64,000 bases of DNA from Alphaproteobacteria bacterium (GTDB taxonomy: Bacteria; Pseudomonadota; Alphaproteobacteria; Micavibrionales; Micavibrionaceae), in the NCBI GenBank assembly GCA_030432025.1, contig JAUIIA010000004.1, positions 62,001 to 126,000 on the forward strand, in the 5' to 3' direction. Position numbers and translations under genes: made by a program. Positions 53,914-64,000 of the stretch are shown one piece after another. The first letter of the stretch is position 1; every line of letters begins with the position of its first letter. The notes beneath the pieces are model-generated. The model saw only the letters and a program-made list of their open reading frames with translations, made no database searches and was not told where the DNA came from.

Positions 53914-56238
53914 TTAGGGCGTGATTTGCCAGTAAGAAGTGCCATCACAATATTTATAGGCGGAAATGTTAGTGTCATATTCCAGCTCTGCTTCTTGGGT
54001 GCAGCTTCCTAAATCATTACAAGCTGATGTCGCTTCGAAAGCGATGATGTTGTCGCTGGTGTTGGAAAGAACGTAAACATAACTGCCTATGGCTATGTCT
54101 TGCGGAGAGTTCATGGGCATATCTGTTGTGTTATTTATGTTGGTTATTCTGGTCATGTTTGCGGGGTCGGAAATATCAAAAATGAGAACACTATCAATGT
54201 TGGGTACGGTAACATAAGCGTAATCGCCGGCGATTTTTATATTTTGTGCTCCATTAGCACCAAATCCGTCGGTTGTTCGCTGGACAACGCTGGGGCTGGA
54301 TGGGTTGCTTATATCGACGGACGTTACAAAACCGGATGTAACTCTGGCTGCTAAAAAGGCGTGATTACCTGAAATGGCAATATCTCCGCCGTAATTGAAG
54401 TTTGTACTATCTGAAACGCTTGTTTCTAAGACCGGGTTACTTGGATCACTAATGTCTATAACTGTAAAGAAGCTGTCAGCGTATATGTAGGCATAATTGC
54501 CTGATACTGCTATGCCGCGAGCGCGGTTTAGGTTGGTGGCATCGGTAATAACGGCGCTACCGCTATTGGCAATGGCTAGATTGGTTGGGTCGCTGATGTC
54601 AAAGACAATAAATTGGTCTGCATCCAGATCTACGCCATAGGCGAAGCTACCTTGGATGTCTATATCGTAAAGTAGGGTGAAGCCACTTAAAATGTCTGCC
54701 TGAGACATGTTTGTGGGATCCGATATATCGATGCTTACTAATCGTGATCCGGCAGCAATAAAGGCATAGTTTCCCGCAATATCGATGTCATAAGCCTCAT
54801 CAAGACTAACACCGAAGGAAAGCATATCTGCTAAAACTGGGCTGGAGGGATCACTATAATCAACCGCGATGAAGTAATCTGTGCCGCTGTTATAAGGTGA
54901 GGCAGCGAAGACATGGTTCCCAGAGGTCGCGGCGCTTTCAGCACGGTTAAGATAAGTGGTCTGGGTATAAATCCCACCGCTGGAGCTGATAACGCTGGGG
55001 CTGGTTGGGTCACTGATGTTTACGCGGGTTAAGGGCGAGGCGCCGGTATAAAGGGTTGTGCCTGTGATGCTTATGTCGTTGCTGCTTGTGACGATGGTAT
55101 TATCGAGTGTCGGGCTGGTTGGGTCGCTGATATCAATTACAGCGATGCCTGCGGCAGTATCGACATAGGCATAGTTGCCTGATATATCGAAGTCCTCACC
55201 TGCGTTTGTTAAGTTGAGTACGGCTGTACCGCCACCGGCGATTTGAATATTGGAGGGGTCGCTGATGTCGATGACGACAAATTTATCTGCTGTGGCACTT
55301 ACTGTATAAAGATAGCTTCCGGAAACCTTCAAAGTTCTGACTTCTGTAAGATTTGCCGCGTCTGTCAAAGAGTCGTGTATCGACATGGAATTGGTTAGAT
55401 CAACCACCTGAATTTGATCCGATGCCCTTTTTGCTATGTAAGCGTAATTGCCGGATATATCTATTCCATAAGCCCTTTGAGTAGAAATAGAGCCTGTGGT
55501 GTGGCAGTTGACGCTGTTGGTACTAATGCCACATTCTCGCATGTAAGTCGTTGAGTTATCTCGCGTCAAGTATGCATTTCCTGAACCATCAAGTGCGACG
55601 TCGTAGGCATAGGTTTCGCTGTCGCAGTCTCCGAGCTGAGGATTTGTAGGATCGCTAACATCGATAGAGCAAAGCCCGGTAGAGGTTACGATCGCTACGT
55701 AATTTCCAGACGGAGGAACGGTTAATTCGAAGACGGCTGGTGCGAATGTATCATCAGGAATATAGCCTGTAAGGCATGGGCTGGAGGGGGTGCTGATGTC
55801 AATAACAGCAAAATTAAAGGCGTTACTGACAGCGTAGAGGTAATTTCCATCATTTGATACCCCTTGGGCGTTTCCACCGATAAGAAGCCTTTCTGTTCCG
55901 GCCAAAAGGGGGGCTGCAGGTGAGCCACAGCCGCTGATAACAGTACAGTTGATTTTTAAAACATCGTTGCCGTCACAGAATTTATAGGCTTTTTCGCTGG
56001 TGTCGTATTGCATTTCGCCGTCTGCGGAGCAGTTGCCGATATCGGTGGTGGAGGGGAAATCGACCCAGCTGCTGCCGTTACAGTAGCGATAGGCGTCGGT
56101 TGAGCCGCCGAAATAATTTATGGCACCTGTGTTGGCTGAAGGGGATGAACATTGGGCATATGTGATTTTTGCCATGACAAGAAGCAGGCTGAAGACCATC
56201 AAACAGAGCGTTAGAAGCGGTTCACTTTTAATTTTCAC
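53914..56238 (-). CDS. Exported LVIVD-type beta-propeller protein with 14 repeats
   Basis: A 774-residue exported protein. After a signal peptide (to about residue 28) come two short Cys-containing units (AYRYCNGSSW and AYKFCDGNDV). Residues ~130-740 hold about 14 repeats of 40-45 residues with the pattern SGNYAYI...VIDISDPSNP, the LVIVD repeat that forms beta-propeller blades. Fourteen would make two seven-bladed propellers. A third Cys unit (AYKYCDGTSYWQI) ends the protein. LVIVD proteins are surface or periplasmic with unknown ligands. The gene is embedded between ctaD and ctaB, but no known oxidase role exists for this family. Confidence 0.8.
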   Translation of the reverse strand: MKIKSEPLLTLCLMVFSLLLVMAKITYAQCSSPSANTGAINYFGGSTDAYRYCNGSSWVDFPSTTDIGNCSADGEMQYDTSEKAYKFCDGNDVLKINCTVISGCGSPAAPLLAGTERLLIGGNAQGVSNDGNYLYAVSNAFNFAVIDISTPSSPCLTGYIPDDTFAPAVFELTVPPSGNYVAIVTSTGLCSIDVSDPTNPQLGDCDSETYAYDVALDGSGNAYLTRDNSTTYMRECGISTNSVNCHTTGSISTQRAYGIDISGNYAYIAKRASDQIQVVDLTNSMSIHDSLTDAANLTEVRTLKVSGSYLYTVSATADKFVVIDISDPSNIQIAGGGTAVLNLTNAGEDFDISGNYAYVDTAAGIAVIDISDPTSPTLDNTIVTSSNDISITGTTLYTGASPLTRVNISDPTSPSVISSSGGIYTQTTYLNRAESAATSGNHVFAASPYNSGTDYFIAVDYSDPSSPVLADMLSFGVSLDEAYDIDIAGNYAFIAAGSRLVSIDISDPTNMSQADILSGFTLLYDIDIQGSFAYGVDLDADQFIVFDISDPTNLAIANSGSAVITDATNLNRARGIAVSGNYAYIYADSFFTVIDISDPSNPVLETSVSDSTNFNYGGDIAISGNHAFLAARVTSGFVTSVDISNPSSPSVVQRTTDGFGANGAQNIKIAGDYAYVTVPNIDSVLIFDISDPANMTRITNINNTTDMPMNSPQDIAIGSYVYVLSNTSDNIIAFEATSACNDLGSCTQEAELEYDTNISAYKYCDGTSYWQITP

Positions 56239-56293
56239 AAAAATCCCCCAATAAGGGTTATTTTAGCACAAAAGTTTGAGAATTTTGATGAAT

Positions 56294-57019
56294 TTAAGCT
56301 TCTACAGGTGCAGCCGTGTCTAATTGCTCAGCTTGCTCGGCGGATGCTTGCTGTACTCTGCGGCCCTGCTTTAGGTCGTTGCGCTCATCCAGCTCGAAAG
56401 GCAGGTTTTGACGCAAGAGTTCGGCTTCGAAAGCGTAACGCGGATCGGTTTGTCCCTTAATCAGCATTTCTTCATACGCTTTTTGGGCCAGTTTCTGGAT
56501 GTTTTCCTGTTCTTCAGGGTCGCCGAAGCGGGCCATCAAAATCAGCATGTCCGTAGCGTTTTCGGGGTCCTGGTTGTTGATATAGCCGGTGATTTCGGCC
56601 TCGAACTGTTCCGCACTACCATAAGATTGTCTGAGGTAGTTTTCCATGTAGGCTTTGAGCTTAGGGCTGTTGTCCAGAGCGCCGTCCTGACTGATGGCGT
56701 TGATACTTTCCAACGTCATGCATTCTTCGCGCAGTTCGCCGTTTTCATCGAATAGTTCGGTGATGGCTTGATTGAGTTGTGGGTCCAGAGCGTCGATCTC
56801 AGCAAGAATTTCGGGAAGGTCCGATTCGCCTGTTTCATCCTCTAGTTTAGAAAAGGAAGGTAAAAAGTCGGCGAGGTTCTTGATGCGCTGCGTATTGGTG
56901 ACCGCAGCTTGATCCGCTTCAACAGTTGTTGGGGTTGCACCCGTAGCCGTCCAGTCATCATGTGCGCCGACGGGCTCTTCCGCTCTATTGTCCGTGTAAG
57001 TCATATTCAGTTTTACCAT
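56294..57019 (-). CDS. Hypothetical acidic helical protein inserted in the cta cluster
   Basis: A 241-residue protein without recognisable family, signal peptide or membrane segment. Two starts are possible: the ATG at 57019, which lies inside a 12-bp hairpin, or the ATG at 57004 (MTYTDNRAEEP); neither has a good ribosome site. The first 45 residues are polar and low-complexity; the rest is acidic and helix-rich (LPEILAEIDALDPQLNQAITELF, NLPFELDERNDLKQGRR), ending EQLDTAAPVEA. It is 33 bases downstream of ctaD, so it is probably cotranscribed with it at least in part. Confidence 0.6.
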   Translation of the reverse strand: MVKLNMTYTDNRAEEPVGAHDDWTATGATPTTVEADQAAVTNTQRIKNLADFLPSFSKLEDETGESDLPEILAEIDALDPQLNQAITELFDENGELREECMTLESINAISQDGALDNSPKLKAYMENYLRQSYGSAEQFEAEITGYINNQDPENATDMLILMARFGDPEEQENIQKLAQKAYEEMLIKGQTDPRYAFEAELLRQNLPFELDERNDLKQGRRVQQASAEQAEQLDTAAPVEA

Positions 57020-57045
57020 AATTTGCGGATAGACCGCAAATTATG
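57017..57045 (-). repeat. Perfect 12-bp inverted repeat after ctaD
   Basis: CATAATTTGCGG and CCGCAAATTATG flank a 5-base loop. On the minus strand it lies seven bases beyond the ctaD stop and contains a possible ATG of the next gene. No T-run follows, so it is not a classical terminator; it may protect the ctaD 3' end, cause partial termination, or sequester the next start. Confidence 0.55.
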
Positions 57046-57052
57046 TATGGGC

Positions 57053-58765
<1,713 letters not shown>

Positions 58766-59605
58766 TTACTCCTGTAAAAGTGCTGTTCTTATTGGTTGAA
58801 AGTCAGCATCAATGCTGGCGAATTCTTCTTTCGCTTGTTCAACCCATTGTTCAAATTCTTCTTTGGTTACGGCTTTGACCTCGATCGGCATGAATGCGTG
58901 GTCTTTACCGCAAATCTCGGAACATTGACCATAGTATGTGCCCGGCTTTTCAATGCGGACCCATGTTTCGTTCAAGCGGCCAGGGATGGCGTCGATTTTC
59001 ACGCCGAAGGCTGGAATTGTCCAAGAGTGAATAACGTCACCACCTGTCATCAGGATCTGGATGTTTGTGTCAATCGGCAAGACAACCTTGTTATCCGTAG
59101 AAAGCAGGCGAATGTCACCCTGAGCAGGGTTTAGCTCATCCTCACCCAGTGGGTATGATGAAAAAGCAATGCCTTCATGGTCAGGATACTCATAGTCCCA
59201 GTACCATTGGCGCCCGGTGACTTTGAGCGTCATGTCCGGATTCTCGATACGGTCTTGGTAGTAAAGAAGTTGAAATGACGGGATTGCGATCACAACCAGA
59301 ATGGCGACCGGAATAACGGTCCAGAGGACTTCGATCAGTACATTGTGCGTAAATTGTGAAGGTTTCGGGTTTGCGTGCGCGTTGTAGCGAATGACGACCC
59401 AGACCAGAAGCAGCAGGACAAAGATCGCGATTGCGAAAATGATCACAAGCAGCATGTCGTGGAAGCTGCCCAGACGTTCTGCCATTGGGGTCGCGGCTTC
59501 TTGCAAGTTGAGCTGCCAAGGCTGCGGTGATTGCGCTGTTGCCGGTAAAGCCCATACAGAGAACATCGCGGCCAGTAGGTATCCAAAATTCTTCAATTTT
59601 TTCAT
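58766..59605 (-). CDS. ctaC: Cytochrome c oxidase subunit II
   Basis: A 279-residue subunit with a signal peptide (cut near TAQS, residue 25), two membrane segments (about 50-75 and 95-118) and a periplasmic CuA domain. The CuA site is GTYYGQCSEICGKDHAFMPIEV near residue 225 with both Cys, His and Met, plus the upstream His in DVIHSWTIPAFGVK. QWYWDYEYPDHEG is the aromatic electron-entry motif. There is no fused cytochrome c. It is the first gene of the oxidase cluster; a 7-bp hairpin lies in its leader. Confidence 0.97.
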   Translation of the reverse strand: MKKLKNFGYLLAAMFSVWALPATAQSPQPWQLNLQEAATPMAERLGSFHDMLLVIIFAIAIFVLLLLVWVVIRYNAHANPKPSQFTHNVLIEVLWTVIPVAILVVIAIPSFQLLYYQDRIENPDMTLKVTGRQWYWDYEYPDHEGIAFSSYPLGEDELNPAQGDIRLLSTDNKVVLPIDTNIQILMTGGDVIHSWTIPAFGVKIDAIPGRLNETWVRIEKPGTYYGQCSEICGKDHAFMPIEVKAVTKEEFEQWVEQAKEEFASIDADFQPIRTALLQE

Positions 59606-59635
59606 GGTTTTTGCTTTTTTTATTCGAGTGCTGAA

Positions 59636-59653
59636 GGCTAAAGCAATTTAGCC
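59636..59653. promoter_or_regulatory. Perfect 7-bp hairpin in the ctaC leader region
   Basis: GGCTAAA and TTTAGCC are separated by four bases, 31 bases before the ctaC ATG. It would fold in the 5' end of the ctaC transcript or act as a dyad operator. No regulator can be assigned. Confidence 0.35.
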
Positions 59654-59747
59654 CATATTAGCTTTGCGTTACACTTAAAAATATATCGCCTCAAAGGCAA
59701 GAGGCAAATACTCATTTATGCTAATTTTTTTCAGCTTCTAAAACGTT

Positions 59748-60458
59748 TTACCCGTTCGCGAGTGATAAACAGTAGAGGGCGGCGGTCTCCGCGCGTAAAA
59801 TTCTTTGCCCCAAGGATATGTTTTTGGTTTTTTCGGACGATTTGAGGAATTCTCTTTCCGTCGCGCTGAAGCCGCCTTCAGGGCCGATTAGAAAGGCTTT
59901 GGGGCTGTTTTCCTTGCTGAAGACTTCTAGAGTGTCGTCTCTTTCTAATGCGCAGTAGATATGCGGAGTCGCAGACCATTGTGTGACTTTTTGGTCCATG
60001 TTCTGCATTTTATGCAAGGTGGGTATATCTAGCCGTTCGCATTGTTCTGCGGCTTCGATAATCTGGGCTTCTATTCGTTCGGGCTTGATTTTAGGGATTT
60101 GTGTATGCGCCGTGATGACGGGGTGAAGGTCGGTTACCCCCAATTCCACGGCTTTTTCGATCATGAAATCCATGCGGTTTTTTTTGATCGGCGGGAAGAG
60201 TAAATGCAGCGGCTGTGGCGGTTTTTCAGGTGTACGTATTTGCTTCTGCAGCTGGATTTCTGCGCTTTTCTTACTTAATTCGCTGATTGTCGCGACCCAT
60301 TCACCGTGCGCAGAATTGAAAACACGTACATGATCTCCTGTGTTCGATCTCAATACGGCTTTAAGGTAATGCGCTTGATCTGCCCCTAAAGTGGCAGCTT
60401 TGTTTTTTACATCTATAGAGGACACAAAGAGGCGCGGATATTTAATATGGTCGTTCAT
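59748..60458 (-). CDS. rsmE: 16S rRNA (uracil1498-N3)-methyltransferase
   Basis: A 236-residue SPOUT enzyme. The N-terminal PUA-like domain (RLFVSSIDVKNKAATLGADQAHYLKAVLR) is followed by the knot domain with KKNRMDFMIEKAVELGVTDLHPV, EAAEQCERLDIP, AFLIGPEGGFSATEREFLKSS and the knotted SLGQRILRAETAALYCLS. These are diagnostic RsmE blocks. It is divergent from ubiA with 49 bases between starts. Confidence 0.95.
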   Translation of the reverse strand: MNDHIKYPRLFVSSIDVKNKAATLGADQAHYLKAVLRSNTGDHVRVFNSAHGEWVATISELSKKSAEIQLQKQIRTPEKPPQPLHLLFPPIKKNRMDFMIEKAVELGVTDLHPVITAHTQIPKIKPERIEAQIIEAAEQCERLDIPTLHKMQNMDQKVTQWSATPHIYCALERDDTLEVFSKENSPKAFLIGPEGGFSATEREFLKSSEKTKNISLGQRILRAETAALYCLSLANG

Positions 60459-60507
60459 ATGTCAGTTTCGGGTTTTGTTTAATGTCGTTTGGCCCTAAGC
60501 TCATTGT

Positions 60508-61419
60508 ATGCATACCGATATTCGAAATCAGGACTGGATCGCAAAGCTTCCCGATAACATACAGCCTTATATATATCTGATGCGGCTCGACAGGCCAATC
60601 GGGATTTGGCTGTTGTTACTTCCTGGCTTGTGGTCGATTCTGATGGCGGCGCAAGGGTATCCTGTTTCTTTTGGGACTGTGCTGTATGTCGTTGCCGCGT
60701 TTTTTGTCGGGGCGATTGTTATGCGCGGTGCGGGATGCGTGATTAATGATTTGTGGGACAAGAATATAGATGTGCAGGTAGAGCGTACGGCGAAAAGGCC
60801 GTTAGCCTCGGGCGCGCTTAACAGTTTGCAGGCGCTGCAATTACTCGGGGCGTTGTTATTTATCGGGTTTGTCATTTTGATCAGCCTGAACGGTGTAACG
60901 GTTGTGTTGGGGCTTATCACTATTCCGCTCATCGTTAGTTATCCTTTATTCAAGCGCATTACCTATTGGCCGCAAGCCGCATTGGGGCTGACGTTTAATT
61001 TCGGCGCATTGATGGGATGGAGCGCGATCGCAGGAGAGCTCAGCTGGGCTGCGGCTTTGCTCTATGTTGGGTGTTTCTTCTGGACGATCGGCTACGATAC
61101 AATTTACGCGCATCAAGATAAGGAAGATGATGCGATTGTCGGTGTGAAGTCGACCGCCCTGAAATTCGGAGAGGATAGCAAAAAGTGGGTGTCGGGTTTT
61201 TACGGCGCTGCTTTTTTCTGTATTGCCGTTTCGTTTTTTCTGGCTGGCTTAGGGCTGTTGTCCTTTGTCGGGCTGGCCGCGATCGCAGCCCATTTATTCT
61301 GGCAGATCAAATTCTGGGATCTGGATGATCATGATAGTTCACTGAAGATGTTCAAATCCAATCGCGATCTGGGCGGGATCGTGCTTGTCGCGATTTTATT
61401 AGGGTTTATCAGCTTTTAG
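60508..61419 (+). CDS. ubiA: 4-hydroxybenzoate polyprenyltransferase
   Basis: A 303-residue membrane enzyme of ubiquinone synthesis. Asp-rich motif 1 is NDLWDKNIDVQVERTAKRPLASG near residue 80, and motif 2 is DTIYAHQDKEDDAIVGVKSTAL near 200, both complete. RLDRPIGIWLLLLPGLWSI near the start is the UbiA N-terminal signature, which separates it from heme O and chlorophyll synthases. About eight membrane segments are seen. Its stop overlaps the glutamate dehydrogenase stop by four bases. Confidence 0.95.
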   Translation: MHTDIRNQDWIAKLPDNIQPYIYLMRLDRPIGIWLLLLPGLWSILMAAQGYPVSFGTVLYVVAAFFVGAIVMRGAGCVINDLWDKNIDVQVERTAKRPLASGALNSLQALQLLGALLFIGFVILISLNGVTVVLGLITIPLIVSYPLFKRITYWPQAALGLTFNFGALMGWSAIAGELSWAAALLYVGCFFWTIGYDTIYAHQDKEDDAIVGVKSTALKFGEDSKKWVSGFYGAAFFCIAVSFFLAGLGLLSFVGLAAIAAHLFWQIKFWDLDDHDSSLKMFKSNRDLGGIVLVAILLGFISF

Positions 61420-64000
61420 GTATCTGCCAGATTACGTAGGCGCTGCTCAGCGATAACCAGCATCGGCAATTCGATAGTGCCTGTACGGCGCAGTCTTTCA
61501 AACAATGTGCGTAGCTGTTCGAACTGGTCCTTGTGCTTTTCCAGCCAAGCTTCCGTTAATGCGCCGCCGTCACCTTTCTGGTTTTTGGTGTCCTGCAGAA
61601 TACGACCGGTCAGGGAGGCCTGACAGCCGAAGAGCTGATTGATCAGGCCGTTTGTCGCTTCCGTTTCCCAATAGTCGTCGGTCGGCAGATGCTGTGCTTG
61701 TTGGCGCAGCCAATCCATGTGGAAATATTCACCGACTTCGAAATAGGTTCTGGCTGTTGCTTTCAGGTCTGCCTTGTCGTCGAGGCTGATGCGTGCAATG
61801 TCGCAAGCGGAAGACAATACAGGCAGCAGCGCGATTTGATGCGCCAGTTCTTTCGGCAAGCCGTCTGCTTGTCCGGCATGGGCACGGGCTTCAACGCTTT
61901 GTTTCAGATCGTCAGTTAGAAGCGCGTCGAGATTTTCTCTCAAGATTTCAATGGCGCCACCGTAATCCTTGATCTCGCGGCCGATCTCAAGCTCCTTGCC
62001 GAAACGGTTGAGGAACCAACTTACGGCATGCTCGGACAGATAGGCGATTTCGCGCATGGCCTTGAGCTGTACTTCCGCAGGAACTTTGTTATCCAGTGCT
62101 TCGATCTGGTCCCAGATTGTGCGTAGATTAAAGGCATCACGGACGATGATATAGGCCTTGGCGATCAATGCCGCATCCGCGCCGCTTTTGTTCATTTTGG
62201 ATTTGAGGAATGTCGGCCCCATACGGTTGACGAGCGAGTTGGCCATGGATGTGGCGACAATTTCACGCGCCAATTTGTGGCGTTTGATTTCCGTTTCGTA
62301 TTTTTTGCGCAAATCATCGGGGAAGTAGTTGATGATCCAGTCTTCCATATCCGGATCTTCAGGGATGTCGGATTTCAGCAAATCCTTCGTGAAGGTGATT
62401 TTTGCATAGGAGACGAGTACAGCCAGTTCGACTCGGGTCAGGCCCTTGCCGTTACGCATGCGTTGCTCGATTTTTTCATCATCCGGCAGACCTTCGAGTA
62501 CGCGGTTCAGGCCTTGCTCTTTTTCGAGGTCTTTAATGAAGTCAGCTTGCAGCTGGATGTTGTCTTTGGCTTGCAGCTCGGCAAGACTGATCGCCTGCGC
62601 TTGCTGGTAATTGTTTCTGAGTACGAGGTTGGCAACATCGTCCGTCATTTTTTCGAGCAGCTTGTTACGCGACTTCATGTCCATCTTGTGTGCTTTGGAA
62701 CGCATCACATCGGTCATGAGAATTTTGATGTTTACCTCAAGGTCAGACGAGTTTACGCCGCCGGAGTTGTCAACGAAGTCTGTGTTCAGGCGGCCACCAT
62801 TTTCGGCAAATTCAATACGGCCAAGCTGGGTCACGGCAAGGTTTGCACCTTCACCAATTACTTTCGATCGTAGCTCGGTGGCGTTGATACGAATGGCATC
62901 ATTGGCTTTGTCGCCTGCATCGGCATGTTCTTCTCTTGTGGACTTGATATATGTACCGATTCCACCGAACCACATTAGGTCGGTGCGCGCTTTCAGCATT
63001 GCGCGGATCAATTCATTCGGTGTGACTTTTTCTTTTTCGATGTCGAAGCGGGCCTGAATTTCAGGTGTCAGCTCAAGGATTTTTTCATCACGGCTGAAGA
63101 TACGTCCGCCCTTTGATAGTTTGGATTTATCGTATTCATCCCAGCCCTTAACCGCGTCGAACAGACGTTTACGCTCTTTCCATGAGCTTTCCGCATCGGG
63201 GTCGGGGTCACAGAAAATGTGCAGGTGGTTAAAGGCACCGATAAGTTGGATATGCTTGGACAGCAGCATGCCGTTACCGAATACGTCGCCGCCCATGTCA
63301 CCGACACCGACAACATCGAAAGCTTCTTCTTGGGTGTTGTGGTTTAGTTGACGGAAGTGGAGTTTAACGGATTCCCAAGCACCGCGTGCGGTAATGCCCA
63401 TTTTCTTGTGGTCGTAACCAGCAGAACCACCGGATGCGAACGCGTCGTCGAGCCAGAAATCATATTCTTTCGAAATGCTGTTGGCGATGTCGGAAAAGCT
63501 GGCTGTTCCTTTGTCGGCGGCAACAACCAGGTAAGGGTCATCACCGTCACGGCGGACCACGTCTTTCGGCGGGATAACCTTTTTACCTTTCAGGTTATCG
63601 GTAATGTCCAGCAAACCGCGGATGAAGGTTTTATAACAACGGATACCTTCTTCCATGAATTCTTCACGGCTCTTGGTCGGTGTTTTGACAACAAATCCAC
63701 CTTTGGAGCCCATAGGCACGATGACGGCGTTCTTAACCATCTGTGCTTTCATCAGGCCAAGAACTTCGGTACGGAAATCTTCACGACGGTCTGACCAACG
63801 CAGACCACCACGGGCAATGATATCACCACGCAGGTGGATCGCCTCGACCTTCGGCGAGTAAACGAAAATCTCGCGGTAAGGTGCGGGTTGAGGTAGGTCA
63901 GGGACTTTCTTGCTGTCTATCTTGATGGACAGGTAGGATTTCGGGCTTCCGTCTTCCTGACTTTGATAGAAGTTTGTGCGCAGCGTCGTTTCAACGAGGC
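61416..64000 (-). CDS. gdhB: NAD-dependent glutamate dehydrogenase, large type (partial, N-terminus outside window)
   Basis: The reading frame is open to the right edge, giving the C-terminal 860 residues or so of a protein that is usually about 1600. The visible part includes the catalytic region RGGLRWSDRREDFRTEVLGL (beyond any internal Met start), MVKNAVIVPMGSKGGFV with the catalytic Lys area, AADKGTASFSDIAN, VGVGDMGGDVFGNGMLL and GAFNHLHIFCDPDPD, then the C-terminal helical part with LIRAMLKARTDLMWFGGIGTYIK and GANLAVTQLGRIEFA. This is the bacterial NAD-GDH (GDH-180) type that deaminates glutamate to 2-oxoglutarate. Internal ATG codons should not be taken as its start. Confidence 0.94.
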   Translation of the reverse strand, partial: LVETTLRTNFYQSQEDGSPKSYLSIKIDSKKVPDLPQPAPYREIFVYSPKVEAIHLRGDIIARGGLRWSDRREDFRTEVLGLMKAQMVKNAVIVPMGSKGGFVVKTPTKSREEFMEEGIRCYKTFIRGLLDITDNLKGKKVIPPKDVVRRDGDDPYLVVAADKGTASFSDIANSISKEYDFWLDDAFASGGSAGYDHKKMGITARGAWESVKLHFRQLNHNTQEEAFDVVGVGDMGGDVFGNGMLLSKHIQLIGAFNHLHIFCDPDPDAESSWKERKRLFDAVKGWDEYDKSKLSKGGRIFSRDEKILELTPEIQARFDIEKEKVTPNELIRAMLKARTDLMWFGGIGTYIKSTREEHADAGDKANDAIRINATELRSKVIGEGANLAVTQLGRIEFAENGGRLNTDFVDNSGGVNSSDLEVNIKILMTDVMRSKAHKMDMKSRNKLLEKMTDDVANLVLRNNYQQAQAISLAELQAKDNIQLQADFIKDLEKEQGLNRVLEGLPDDEKIEQRMRNGKGLTRVELAVLVSYAKITFTKDLLKSDIPEDPDMEDWIINYFPDDLRKKYETEIKRHKLAREIVATSMANSLVNRMGPTFLKSKMNKSGADAALIAKAYIIVRDAFNLRTIWDQIEALDNKVPAEVQLKAMREIAYLSEHAVSWFLNRFGKELEIGREIKDYGGAIEILRENLDALLTDDLKQSVEARAHAGQADGLPKELAHQIALLPVLSSACDIARISLDDKADLKATARTYFEVGEYFHMDWLRQQAQHLPTDDYWETEATNGLINQLFGCQASLTGRILQDTKNQKGDGGALTEAWLEKHKDQFEQLRTLFERLRRTGTIELPMLVIAEQRLRNLADT

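Noticed and set aside
61416-63752. Reading the glutamate dehydrogenase as a complete 778-residue gene starting at 63752
   Set aside because: Conserved NAD-GDH sequence continues in frame to the window edge, so the Met at 63752 is internal.

Overview
The window reads as a chromosome segment of an alphaproteobacterium with G+C near one half by eye. Pointers to this group are the aa3-oxidase order (ctaC, ctaD, ctaB, a CoxF-sized ORF, ctaG, ctaE, DUF983, SURF1), an ECF11-type rpoE-chrR pair, a very large NAD-dependent glutamate dehydrogenase, an IalB-family secreted protein and an acetoacetyl-CoA synthetase. A Micavibrio-like or other deep alphaproteobacterial lineage is possible, but that is a guess. 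Genes are tightly packed: many pairs overlap by 1-4 bases, several convergent genes share stop regions, and no gene-free stretch exceeds about 235 bases. I see no rRNA, tRNA, CRISPR array, insertion sequence or prophage.

Layout. 0-7 kb is envelope and housekeeping: holC (cut by the window edge), a KamA/EpmB-type radical SAM enzyme and pepA on the minus strand, divergent from lptF-lptG (LPS export) and mlaA-mlaC (phospholipid transport). 6.8-15.8 kb holds three tandem giant membrane proteins of the DotA/TraY type; the promoter-proximal one ends in an added S74-like domain. 16-19 kb carries ettA, then a TetR regulator with a palindromic operator in its own promoter and a coupled 3-methyladenine glycosylase. 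19-24 kb has YegP, two TerD-family proteins around a Ca2+/Na+ antiporter, an acidic unknown protein and a membrane-anchored degenerate nuclease-like protein. 24-38 kb is mostly housekeeping: xseA, putA, purD, tadA, rluB, rsmD, uppP, two YceI proteins (one fused to cytochrome b561), a GST, an SDR and a multi-PAS histidine kinase. 38-46.5 kb has a redoxin-DsbD pair, acetoacetyl-CoA synthetase, an aminotransferase preceded by an apparent Ala-rich leader peptide, an internally shortened TrmH-like methyltransferase, and rpoE-chrR. 46.7-49 kb encodes an IalB protein and an M23 peptidase. 49-59.6 kb is the cytochrome c oxidase cluster, interrupted by a 14-repeat beta-propeller protein and unknown genes. 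The window closes with rsmE, ubiA and the C-terminal part of NAD-glutamate dehydrogenase.

Functional links. PutA and the glutamate dehydrogenase together would take proline through glutamate to 2-oxoglutarate. The cta genes encode the oxidase subunits, heme O synthesis and copper insertion. Lpt, Mla and UppP maintain the outer envelope. The least explained parts are the DotA/TraY trio, the genes inserted in the cta cluster, the putative attenuator at 43.4-43.6 kb, and the TerD/antiporter island.
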